A DNA stretch of 64,000 nucleotides, taken from the NCBI GenBank assembly GCA_977006965.1, contig OZ345357.1, positions 2,356,001-2,420,000 on the forward strand, written 5' to 3'. Numbering within the stretch: the stretch's first letter is position 1; each line of letters starts with the position of its first letter. The translations under genes and the position numbers were made by a program. Shown piece by piece: positions 21,267 through 30,587 of this stretch. The notes below the pieces were generated by a model. The model saw nothing but the letters and a program-made list of their open reading frames with translations. It made no database searches and was not told the origin of the DNA. Source of the stretch: Phymatolithon calcareum. Taxonomy: Eukaryota > Rhodophyta > Florideophyceae > Hapalidiales.

Positions 21267-22313
21267 ATGAGCGCGGTAGTCAGAGCCGTACGCCATTTAT
21301 CGCGCACCTCCTTACCTAAACGTGGGGCGGCAAGTTTAGCGTACACAGTATCGAACGATGGCAAGCTGAGCAACGCACTCTCGGCTCAACGCGTCGAAGT
21401 TCCTTCGACCGTCTCAGCCGACGGGGTTAGTCTGCGCTGGCTCGCCGCTGGAATAGATGATGTTGATTTCATAACGACTGCAAAGCGGTCAGCGTCCGGT
21501 GTGTCCGGTACCGAGGGCGTTGCCGTTGTCAAGGATATTGGATCGAACGTCACATCACTTAAAGCGGGGGATATGGTGATCCCGATCAAGGCCGGTGTCG
21601 GAACTTGGTGCGAAACCTCAGTCGTACCGGCATCCACAGTGGCACCGATCGCTCCCGGCACTCGAGTGGAGATCGCTGCAACGCTCACTGCTAGCCCGTT
21701 CACGGCGATGCGATTGCTGTGTGACTTTGCCACGCTCTCGCCGGGCGATGTCGTCGTGCAGAATTGCGGTTCATCTGCCGTTGGAACTGCAGTCGTGCAA
21801 ATTGCGAACGCTATGGGGCTCCGTACCGTTTCCTTTGTGCGCGAGAGCATGACTGATTACGCGCCCACCGTCGAGCGTCTCAAGCTTATGGGCGGCGATG
21901 TCGTCGTCGGTGAGTCGCACGTAGAATTAGCCGGATTTAAAAGCGTAATGGACGACTTGCCGAAGCCGAAACTCGGTATCAATGGATCCCCGGATGCCGA
22001 GTCGTGTAAGCTGGTCATGAAGTTCGTGGGCAAGGCAGGCACGGTGGTTTCGTATGGCGCTGTGGTGCCGAAGGTGGGTAGCTCTAAGCAACTGAAAATT
22101 AAGCACGAAAAGTTTGTGTTGGCAGACTGGCTTGAAAAGACAGATCGAAAGGACATTGAAAGTATGGTTGCAGAGCTGACCAGGATGGTGGAAAATGAGC
22201 AACTCACCGCGTGGTTGAAGCGCGTTCCGTTTGCGGATCTGCCTGCTGCTGTTGCGCGCGGTGCTCCGCTTCGCAGAAAGCTTGTCGCCATTATGGATAG
22301 CGGCGAAGCGTGA
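21267..22313 (+). CDS. MECR/ETR1-like trans-2-enoyl reductase, atypical active site
   Basis: 348-aa medium-chain reductase fold protein. MECR reduces enoyl-ACP in the last step of mitochondrial fatty acid synthesis. Residues 1-25 (HLSRTSLPKRGAASLAY) look like a mitochondrial presequence. Family landmarks: EGVAVVKDIGSNVTSLKAGD, VIPIKAGVGTWCET, PFTAMRLLCDF, the nucleotide-binding stretch GDVVVQNCGSSAVGTAVVQ and GLRTVSFVRES. The segment that in MECR carries the catalytic tyrosine (INPSDINQIQGNYG-like) reads AGIDDVDFITTAKRSASG here, with no tyrosine. It may be a diverged enzyme or a non-catalytic relative. AATAAA lies 10 bp after the stop. Confidence 0.75.
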   Translation: MSAVVRAVRHLSRTSLPKRGAASLAYTVSNDGKLSNALSAQRVEVPSTVSADGVSLRWLAAGIDDVDFITTAKRSASGVSGTEGVAVVKDIGSNVTSLKAGDMVIPIKAGVGTWCETSVVPASTVAPIAPGTRVEIAATLTASPFTAMRLLCDFATLSPGDVVVQNCGSSAVGTAVVQIANAMGLRTVSFVRESMTDYAPTVERLKLMGGDVVVGESHVELAGFKSVMDDLPKPKLGINGSPDAESCKLVMKFVGKAGTVVSYGAVVPKVGSSKQLKIKHEKFVLADWLEKTDRKDIESMVAELTRMVENEQLTAWLKRVPFADLPAAVARGAPLRRKLVAIMDSGEA

Positions 22314-22322
22314 ATCGAGTTG

Positions 22323-22328
22323 AATAAA
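22323..22328 (+). terminator. polyadenylation signal AATAAA of the MECR-like gene
   Basis: AATAAA starts 10 bp after the stop codon at 22313. Confidence 0.5.
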
Positions 22329-22421
22329 TTTTTGGACGCTACTACTACTGATCGTGGCCTTGACTGTGGCCTTTTTTTGCTGGGCTAGTGTGTCCAGTTT
22401 AATATTTTACGTGCGGACTGG

Positions 22422-22471
22422 AGCTCATGCACGGCAACACATTCCATGGAATGTGTTGCAGTGCATGAGCT
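22422..22471. repeat. 50-bp palindrome with one mismatch
   Basis: Arms of 25 bp meet at CCATGG with no spacer. The single mismatch is at 22433/22460. It lies about 110 bp downstream of the MECR-like stop. Confidence 0.95.
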
Positions 22472-23283
22472 AATGAGCTGAATGGTTGCTTTGTTTTCCA
22501 CTTGCGAAATGCACCTGATTTCTCAATGTTGAACACTCCGCCATTGTCCTCTTATAGATACTACAATCTCCGCAGTTTTTGAGTGGGCCTCAGTATCACT
22601 TGAATCTGTGCTATGGAATTACCGGTGATGCAGAAGTTGGTATTCGGGAATGTTGACGTCCCTTCATATAATAGTGCAAACGCTTGATGTATTGTGAAGT
22701 TTGCATCTCGTGGAATCTTTGTGGTATTGAAGCAACACTGACGTCAACATGAGAACAGCACTACAATACTGTAACATTGTGACATGCCTGAACTCGAGAT
22801 CAAATAAGAAAAACGAACAAAACGAACTTTGAACTAAATGGCACCAAAGTAAACGTGCCCCGCAAGCCGTATATGAATCTTTGGCGAGACAGCTTGCTCG
22901 GCTCAAGCGCGCAATGGTTGCAAGCCCCGTGCCCTTCCGCTAGTTGATCCTGGCTAAGCCATGGACGGCGGCTCCTCATTGTCCGTGCGGAGGGGTTCTG
23001 AACTTTGCAATGACGCTGATTGGGGCGGAGAAACCAAGGCTTCTAGAATGCCTTCTCAGCCTTTTGGTCCCCCTGGCACGAAGCTTTCCGAACAAGGCAA
23101 ATGCCAACTGATGTCAACAGCGTCCAAGATGTTGTCCAAGAAAACTGGAAGACGAATAACTGAAGTCGTTCGAAAGCAATCATTTAACGCTGTCCTGTGG
23201 AACAGAGATCAGTGCTGAACTGCCTGGGATATCTCTTCCGAATGGATAAGCACCGCATGTCGCACCAGGTAATGCCCAGCCTC

Positions 23284-23835
23284 GGAACAACTGCATAGTG
23301 AAGACGAGGACCTTTCATCATTTTACGGATCGAAGTGTGGCAACTAGGGGCAAACCTGGTTCTAGGCAAGTGCAGAAGCTTGTTTACTTCGGGTTCTCCC
23401 GCCCTCTTGCAGCCGTTCGGGCGGACTAAATCTGGAGACCCTAACCTATGATCTAACTATCTGACGACGAGCGGCGCGCTTATGACAGGCGCGCCTGTTC
23501 GCATGCTGTTCACGGAGCCGTGTATGAAGCTGCCTCGACCCTTTGTACCGGGATCTAAGTAAGGAATATTCTACACGAAGGCAACAAACTCACAATGCGT
23601 TGAATAGATGGCTGTTTAGAAGCTTGAGGATCGTCTTGCCACTGCATACTATTTCTGCAACCCAGTTGAGAATGATGCTTCGGAACAACTGCATAGTGCA
23701 GAAGACGACATTTCATCAATTGCGGATCGAAGGGGACAGACTCACAATACGTTGAATAGATGGCTGTTTACAAACTTGAAGATCTTCTTGTAACGGCATA
23801 CTATTTCTGCAACGCGGTTGAGGTTGATATAAGTA
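23284..23835. repeat. tandem duplication (unit about 156 bp), first copy interrupted
   Basis: Copy 2 (23681-23835) runs from TCGGAACAACTGCATAGTG through GTTGAATAGATGGCTGTTTA to CTATTTCTGCAAC. Copy 1 carries the same landmarks at 23284-23344 and 23586-23680, split by 241 bp of unrelated sequence. Copies differ by scattered substitutions. Confidence 0.85.
23345..23585. mobile_element. short insertion with 6-bp target duplication
   Basis: The extra sequence in copy 1 of the tandem duplication is flanked by GGCAAC at 23339-23344 and again at 23580-23585. Removing 241 bp restores alignment with copy 2 exactly. It has no coding capacity and no obvious terminal inverted repeats. Two GC-rich internal inverted repeats (CCCGCCC/GGGCGG and GGCGCGC/GCGCGCC) are seen. 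A non-autonomous element is the simplest reading; the class is unknown. Confidence 0.6.
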
Positions 23836-23976
23836 ACTCGACGGATGGACACCATGGAGGAGACCACATCCGGAGGAAGCTTTTCCCATCGACAACCGTC
23901 ATTCCCTCAACATGATCTAGCTGAATATTTATCCGTGCCTTTATATAGCCTAAGATCTTTTACTACCCCATGTCCT

Positions 23977-26385
23977 CTATCTATATGTTCCTCGAGATGA
24001 CGCCGAGTTCCGAGTCCGCGGCGACTGAACCCCATCATATGGAGGTTGCGGCTGAGGTGGGCGGCGCGTATACGCATTTCCACCACTTCCGCTATTTCCA
24101 GGCGACGACACCAAGTCCTCCATCTTAGCGTCGTTTCCTGTCCCTCCGACCTGACCTCTGTTGCCCAATTGCGGAGGTCTAGTTGGCGGGGGCAGGTATC
24201 CATACCCAGAATTCGGAATAAAAACCGGTTGTCCTTGACGACCTATGGTCGAATTTCCAGTTGCAACTGGATTCCCGCGACCCATTACCACACCCGATTG
24301 CACACCTGCGCCTAGATGACCAACAGGTGCCATGCTCTCGTCGTCCGAACAAAATGGAAATACGGCATCATCGCGAAGGTCGCCAGAAGATGGCACCCTT
24401 TGACCTAGCGATTCGCGAGACGCAGACATTCTTAACGATGCATTTAAAGATTCCCGCGACGAGGAAGCATGCATTTGACCAATACGACGCGGAGCTGCCG
24501 GAATCGGTAGTGAGACGCCAGGAACCTGCGCTGGTGGCACCGTTCCCGCGGCCATGGGGGATAAGTCGTTCGGATGCGGGTGCAGACTACTACTTCCTCT
24601 TCTACCTTGCGCTCGCATTGCCGCATCTTGCATAGCAGAAAAAGGGTCAAATGCATTACCACCATACGCGTAATGAGGCAAAGACGGTGGCGGAATGTAG
24701 CTCCCAGCGCCAGTAGGAATCGCAGCGTTGTAATTTCCACCAGGAACGCCGTAATGAGCAGAATGCGGTCCACCGGGAAATAGCTGATGTTCTGCAAAAT
24801 GGCCCCCTGTAAATTGGTCAGTGCTTCCATGGAAGTTCTGCATAAATTGCGGCTGACCTCGGAGTACCGGAGCGGAACTGCTGTACATTCCGTTGTCCCC
24901 GGCGGCATCATGAGGAACCTCGATTGGAATAGGTCGGAAGCGAGGAAGGCGTCGATGTCGGTTGGGCGGAATCCAAGGTTGACCGTCTGGCAACGCACCG
25001 AAGCGAATAAACGGATGCATCATTGCCTCAGCCGGAGAAAGCCTTTCTACAGGATCTACCTTGAGCATACCACCAAGAAGGTCCACAAAACTGCGCCGCA
25101 GCGCTATTTCCTCCGTGTGCGGTGCTGGTGTTTTAAACGGGGAGGACATAATAATATCTTGTAACTTTTGCTGCCTGAAGTAACGCTTCCACTCGGGGAG
25201 CTTAATGTCGTTCTCCATTTCGTATTGGTCGGTAGTCTTGAGCTCGAACATGCGAACTTCTGGACCTCCTCCAAAGGTGCGGTTGATATTGAAAAACTGG
25301 ACAGTGTTCTTACAGCGTCGCAGAAACATGTCAGACATCGGGCCTAGCATTTCCACAATGCGCGACACCATGTTCATTTCGTTTTGACCAGGAAACAATG
25401 GGATGCCCAGAAAGAGTTCACCGGCAACACAGCCGAGACTCCACATGTCAATTTTCGAGTCGTACTGCGGCATTCCCAACAGGATTTCCGGAGATCGATA
25501 GAAGCGGGATTGAACGTAAGAGTAAACGGGGTGCTCAAGCTGACATGCGGATCCGAAATCGATGATTTTGATGTCTGTGGTGTCGAAGTTGGTTAATAAA
25601 ATGTTTTCAGGCTTAAGGTCGCAATGAATAATTTCCGAACGAACGAGAACATTCAAAGCCTGCAAAAGCTGAGTTAGAAAATTGCGCAGCATCTCCAAAC
25701 CGACCCCAACATAGTTGCTTTGCTTGAGAAATTCGTAGAGGTTGATGCTCAGTTTCTCGAACACAAGACATAGATGACCTCGGAAGATAAAAAAGGATTT
25801 GAAACGAACGATATGTTTAGTATCTTCCTCATTTCTATGCTTGTGCAGAATTCGAAGAATACTGATTTCGACCCAAGCCTGATTGAAGTATGCCTGCTCG
25901 TTCTTTATCACCTTTACAGCCACAATTTCGCTGCTGCTCACGTGCCGGCATTTGACAACCTGCCCAAAGGTGCCTGTGCCTAGCAAATCCAGAACTGTGT
26001 ACCGATTCCCATGATTGTCAAACAGGACATCACTGACATACAGGATGTAATCATGAGTGCGGTTGTCGTATCCATTATTGTGGTAAGGTTGGCTCGGTTT
26101 GGTGAGACATCGGCGAGGGATCGAATCAGGAAACCGAAAATCAGGGTTGGTGTTTTGGTAAGACTGCAAAAGATCAACAGTGGCCTTGCGAAATGTTGAC
26201 GATGCATTCGAGCTGCGGTCAGATGACAGTGAAATAGCGCCAGCATGCGGTGGACGGAGGGTGCCGTTCATTGCGTTTGAAAGGATTGCTCCATTGGAAG
26301 GCTGATGGGATGCATCGGCACCTTCTATGCAAGTTGAGTCGGGAGCTGAACGAAAAGCGGAGGGAGTGGTCCTTGCAAGATCCAT
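23977..26385 (-). CDS. YAK1/DYRK-family dual-specificity kinase
   Basis: 802 aa from ATG 26385; the frame continues upstream only to a GTG. YAK1-type DYRKs autophosphorylate an activation-loop tyrosine and signal in growth and stress control. Kinase domain about 130-460: YTVLDLLGTGTFGQVVKC, AVKVIK lysine, HCDLKPEN near 253, IKIIDFGSACQ, then the DYRK activation loop YSYVQSRFYRSPEILLG with the YxY pair, and MWSLGCVAGELFLG. The QVVKC loop end and VYSYVQSRFYRSPE favour the YAK1 branch. The 340-residue C-terminal tail is low-complexity, rich in Gly, Pro, Ser and Asn, with no domain seen. Residues 1-100 are Ser-rich. Confidence 0.87.
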   Translation of the reverse strand: MDLARTTPSAFRSAPDSTCIEGADASHQPSNGAILSNAMNGTLRPPHAGAISLSSDRSSNASSTFRKATVDLLQSYQNTNPDFRFPDSIPRRCLTKPSQPYHNNGYDNRTHDYILYVSDVLFDNHGNRYTVLDLLGTGTFGQVVKCRHVSSSEIVAVKVIKNEQAYFNQAWVEISILRILHKHRNEEDTKHIVRFKSFFIFRGHLCLVFEKLSINLYEFLKQSNYVGVGLEMLRNFLTQLLQALNVLVRSEIIHCDLKPENILLTNFDTTDIKIIDFGSACQLEHPVYSYVQSRFYRSPEILLGMPQYDSKIDMWSLGCVAGELFLGIPLFPGQNEMNMVSRIVEMLGPMSDMFLRRCKNTVQFFNINRTFGGGPEVRMFELKTTDQYEMENDIKLPEWKRYFRQQKLQDIIMSSPFKTPAPHTEEIALRRSFVDLLGGMLKVDPVERLSPAEAMMHPFIRFGALPDGQPWIPPNRHRRLPRFRPIPIEVPHDAAGDNGMYSSSAPVLRGQPQFMQNFHGSTDQFTGGHFAEHQLFPGGPHSAHYGVPGGNYNAAIPTGAGSYIPPPSLPHYAYGGNAFDPFSAMQDAAMRAQGRRGSSSLHPHPNDLSPMAAGTVPPAQVPGVSLPIPAAPRRIGQMHASSSRESLNASLRMSASRESLGQRVPSSGDLRDDAVFPFCSDDESMAPVGHLGAGVQSGVVMGRGNPVATGNSTIGRQGQPVFIPNSGYGYLPPPTRPPQLGNRGQVGGTGNDAKMEDLVSSPGNSGSGGNAYTRRPPQPQPPYDGVQSPRTRNSASSRGTYR

Positions 26386-27643
26386 ATTGGGAACAAAGGA
26401 TGGACTTGCGTGGGTGTATCGGGCACTGAACGTGACGAGACTGCGCACAGCGCTTAGATTTAGCTCGACAGAGGCATTTCGCCCTCAGATTGGGACGATA
26501 TTGATGAGCACGACGAGTTCCACAGCGAAGGGGCGGTCTCTTATGTTCCCTTCTTGACAGGCAAGCTTGTTTCGACAAGGTTTTGGGTCCCAGACTCGTT
26601 GCTCTCGGCATCAACAATCTCTGCTCCTTGCTCATAAATAATCGCAAGTTGGATTCATGCTGTAAGCACCATCAGTTCATACTTGGCATTGTTTGATTGG
26701 ATATACACTCCTAAGTACATTATTTTTACATTAAACCTACATATGATTTACAGAGGATCGAATGATGCAGGGGCGACGATACCGGATGCCCTTCCTGTGC
26801 TCAGGTTGACGCCACCCCACTAAATCTCGCTTCTATTTCGTGATTCCCTCCAAGAATACGAACTGCTCGTCAGCTTAACGTAGGCCTCTTGCGCATTTCA
26901 GACGTGAGGACCAGAGGTTAGAAAAGATACGATTCCGCTTCGAGCCCAGCCCACCACATGCTGGTGGTGGTAATTGACCAGATTTTTCAATGAAGCAACT
27001 TTCGCCCATATATCAGTGGACCTCCATACTGGGATTATCTGGGTGCAGTTGCGTTCGTTCCCGGAGTGGCGCAATTCTCCAGGATGCCGTCGAAATTCAA
27101 TTCCCGCATTTTGTCGAGCACCGGGCAGGTATTGAGCAGTTCTTCAGATGCTAATCAACCTCTTGACTGAAGTCTTTATTGTACACAGGCAAACAGCGGT
27201 CTAAGCAATGAGGCATAGCAGGCGTTCCGTTCTTTGTCTCTCGCTGATGTTATACAGGGATGTACAGTTTGCATAACTCCGCAAGAAGCCCCACAAGTGG
27301 GCATTAAAACATGAAAATCTTGCAGATATCCAAATACAAGGCCTATATTTTGAGGGGTGTGCGACGAAGGCAAATGAAAAAATCAACGTGATAAGGGCAT
27401 TCGATCACGGTAGGAAGCATGAGTCTTGAGAGAAAAAAGCCGATACTCGAGTCTGCATTTGGCTGAACAAGGTCCTTCAAAGCTCCAAAGATACATTACA
27501 AGCATTGCAAAACATAGACATAAGGCAGAGTCGCTGCGCTTCCGACGAAGAGAAAACTTGAAAGGGTGTCGGAAACATTGAAAAGCATAATTCACAAAAA
27601 CGCGGTACAGACAAAAGAAGCGGATACGCATAAACCAGACAGG
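26386..27643. other. 1.2-kb intergenic region, nothing recognised
   Basis: 5' flank of the kinase gene and AT-rich sequence. Only short frames are present. Confidence 0.5.
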
Positions 27644-27982
27644 TTATGCATCCCGCATCGCCGTGGCAGACGCCGGTCTTACCGGCGTCGGATGAACCTT
27701 CTCTGGAGCAGCACAACCTCTTCGGAAACGAGTGTCCCGTACCATGGGGTTGGTGACACGCGAAAACGGCGAGGGCGGACGCTCCATAGCAAAGCACATG
27801 GGCTTGTCAATGGACACCGTCGACACCGGCGCAGAGGTCGGACGAACAAGCTGGCCAATCCCAGCCCAGGGACTGCTCTGCGGGCGCGTAATGAGATCGT
27901 CCTCGCCGAGGAGAGAAACGAAGGCGTACGCACGCTGCGGAATGGGAGACACAAGCTCAATCCCTTTGCCGTCGGAATCCAT
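27644..27982 (-). CDS. small hypothetical protein
   Basis: 112 aa from ATG 27982. Not recognised. It has a folded-looking first third (ISPIPQRAYAFVSLLGEDD-type hydrophobic stretch) and a Pro/Ser/Thr/Arg-rich remainder with no domain. The frame stays open a further 137 codons upstream but only to a TTG, with composition that does not look coding. A 9-bp-arm hairpin (27669-27689) lies within its last codons. It could be chance. Confidence 0.35.
   Translation of the reverse strand: MDSDGKGIELVSPIPQRAYAFVSLLGEDDLITRPQSSPWAGIGQLVRPTSAPVSTVSIDKPMCFAMERPPSPFSRVTNPMVRDTRFRRGCAAPEKVHPTPVRPASATAMRDA
27669..27689. repeat. perfect hairpin, 9-bp GC-rich arms
   Basis: GACGCCGGT, spacer CTT, ACCGGCGTC. 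Confidence 0.9.
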
Positions 27983-29228
27983 GGCAGTCGGGCGGTGTTT
28001 TGACTGTAGTATTTCGCAAAAGCTTGGGAAGTTGGTAGAAATACTAGAGTGTGATGCTGTCCCTTTGCATGAGAATTCTGGTGCAAAAAAATTGACGGAC
28101 GACGGCGGTGGAGAGGAAGCTGTGATGGTATTACGAAACCGACTGACGTGAGTTCCGACGTTAAGCGCAGCTGGCAGGCAGACTAGATGTGCCAAGGCGA
28201 ATATGGAGAGAACTGGCGAGCGCCCGAGTGGCGTGGCGTCTCGGGAGAGCGGCTGCGAGGAGTTGCACGGACGGACAGAGTGGGACGAAACTGGTCGTGG
28301 TCGTAGTGCGAGGATGGAGGCGCCGCGCAACGTGTTTTGGGCAAGAGGAGGGCAATTTTGCGTACACTCATGGGTTGGAGAAAGGGTTTTCAAAAAACCA
28401 GGATTTTCACAAATATTACAGCCATTCTTTTTTCAAGTTTACCCGTTGCCCTGGCAGTGCACACTGTTAAATCGCCAACAACCAATCAAATTATCTGGCA
28501 ATGATGACGAGGCTCCAAACCGCCTTTGTGATATTGGAAAGCCACCGCATTGCAAACAATCAAATAATAAGATAATACGGCAACCAGGAAGACGACTACA
28601 AAATGCACTATTCGTAGGACCAATGGCTCTTCGTCGCCGCAGATTCAGTCAAAAACTAAATTTAGCAGTTAATTTTCATGGAAAGTTAAAAAATTCACAA
28701 GCCAAGTGTTCATCCCACACCCACAAACCGCACTCCAATATCGCCCGAAATCGTTCGTTCACGCTCCTCAACTGAATGCTCGGAGAAGCAGGGAGATGAC
28801 TTATTCCATAGCAAAACCTTTTGCTTGGCTTACCAGGTCCATTGACCGGCAACCCGATATGGGAGGAAACCGGCAACTGCTCTGGGAAGTGTTCCTCTGT
28901 CTGATTCTGGATTTTGCTATGACGATTAGGCTTGTGAGCATTGTTTCTAATCTTGCCCACACTGCTGTGTGTGTGAAGTCTTAAAACCCATAACTTTCCA
29001 GACAAGCACCGAACTCATGACACATATCGTTTCTTTTAGATATTGCATCATCAAGCACCCATTCGCACAATGCCTTGTGCAACATGAACTGTAGAAGACA
29101 AAGCCAACAAGTTATCAGTCTGAAATGTCACCTTCCTTCATATATTGTTTTGAAAATGTACCGCAATGGAATAAGTCCAAGCAATGGACCAAATATCTGC
29201 TGACGACATTTTCGACGGATCCGTATTT

Positions 29229-29264
29229 TAAATGTTTGAAGAAGTCGACTTCTTCAAACATTTA
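29229..29264. repeat. perfect 36-bp palindrome
   Basis: Two 18-bp arms meet at GTCGAC with no spacer (core GAAGAAGTCGACTTCTTC). Confidence 0.97.
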
Positions 29265-29358
29265 CGATTCCATCAAAGTTCAGGAGCACTCTTTTCCACC
29301 CCCGTTTTGCCCAATCGATCCGCGCTCGTGCCCCCTGCGCGATCGTGCAGTAACCATG

Positions 29359-29493
29359 CGAGTCTTTGTTGGGCGAGTCATCCCCTGGTCTTCTAAATAC
29401 CGTCCCGTTTTAGTGGGTATTCCTTCTCTTCGCAATCGCTTCCGAACAAGCCACGACATCGTGGCTGGGGATGACTCGCCCATCAAAGACTCG
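29359..29493. repeat. 135-nt hairpin with 27-bp arms
   Basis: Arm 29359-29385 and arm 29467-29493 are complementary at 26 of 27 positions. The 81-nt spacer holds two smaller hairpins (AATACC...GGTATT and GCCACG...CGTGGC). Size and shape resemble a small-RNA precursor or a fold-back element; the sequence alone does not say which. Confidence 0.93.
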
Positions 29494-30118
29494 AATACTT
29501 GGAGGGTCGTCTGGACCAGCGCAATATCTGCAGGTCGATGTATATTGATGGTCGCACTGGATCGGCGATGCCCGTCTCGAAGAGCTCGCGGAAAATGGAG
29601 AGGAAGATTGTTGATTTCATCCCCTGGGCCTAGTACGTCCTTCGTGTCCGATCTGAAGATGTCGTCATCATTAATGCTCATGTGATGGTTCCCGGAATCA
29701 TTTTCCAAAGAAGAACAAAAATAGATGCACGGCATCAGCAACAGCATGATTCGCCTTGCGGCCTACTCACCCAATGACGGACATCGAATCAGTATAACTA
29801 CGCTGATGGTTCTTCACTCGAAATTCGATGCTTGATTCGAAAGTCACGTACGTTTGGCCTCAAGCGGCATATCTTCCACTCTCCTTCCCCTGACCACGAG
29901 ATTGCACTTAACTACTGTGCCTATCGCGCATCACATTCTTGGATCTCCTCGAAAGAGGTGCGCGTTAAAATTACGTTCCTTGACACCTTCGATGATGTGG
30001 ACACGCTTGGAGACTCACGAGCAAGTTCCGGTTGGTTCATGGACGGATACGCCGACGACAATGACATTGTGGTCGTAGAAGTTGACGAGCGTGGTGTTAG
30101 GACATTGATACAATGTAC

Positions 30119-30228
30119 GGTTATGGTTTTATGGTACTGTAGTACAGTACCTGGGGCCTCCTGGAGGGATACGACTACTGTGTATGGTTATGATTTTATG
30201 GTAGTACCTAGGGCTCCCTGGGGTGGGG
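30119..30228. repeat. imperfect direct repeat differing by a TACTG-containing insert
   Basis: Copies begin GGTTATGGTTTTATGGTA (30119) and GGTTATGATTTTATGGTA (30186) and end in a CTGG-type GC stretch. The first has an extra 10 bp, turning GGTAGTACC into the palindrome GGTACTGTAGTACAGTACC (30133-30151). Confidence 0.8.
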
Positions 30229-30587
30229 GAAAGAGGGAACTAACACCTTTTTGGATATCGCTCATAATAGATTACCACTACAGCAGTTTCGGAGTCCTAC
30301 GAGTACGGAACTATGTCCGTGAGATAATGATATGGGTAATGCTTCATTTGCGATGCGGTGAGCCTTCTCCGGTGATGACATTGCACATGACCACTTTAGC
30401 AGTTTTTGACTTTTTTAGCATTGAAAACTCCAATTCAAAATACTTTGGCGGCACTTGTACATAACTTACTGCAGTAGTAGGAGACTATCAGCAGGACCAG
30501 CACTCTGGCTAAAAGCGACTGCAAAACTGCAATCGCTTCGATAAAAATATATACACAACATACTTGACAAAGAGCGAACTAACGAAC

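Larger units (their letters stand above)
22314..23976. other. gene-poor region with palindrome and tandem duplication
   Basis: No gene recognised; a frame at 22961-23218 is unrecognised. Structured elements are listed separately. Confidence 0.5.
27983..30587. other. 2.6-kb gene-poor region with long palindromes
   Basis: Several open frames (28203-28775, 29125-29685, 29832-30464) lack an ATG or cross palindromes and have no recognisable content. Structured elements are listed separately. Confidence 0.5.

Noticed and set aside
22938-22966. TTGATCCTGGC...TAAGCCATGG resembles the start of small-subunit rRNA
   Set aside because: Only two short words match and the following sequence is unrelated to rRNA; chance.
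28203-28775. 190-codon plus-strand frame
   Set aside because: Repeat-free but without domain or coding-like composition; antisense to the 5' flank of the small hypothetical gene.
29832-30464. 210-codon open frame
   Set aside because: Opens with TTG, crosses the TACTG-containing direct repeat and has no recognisable content.
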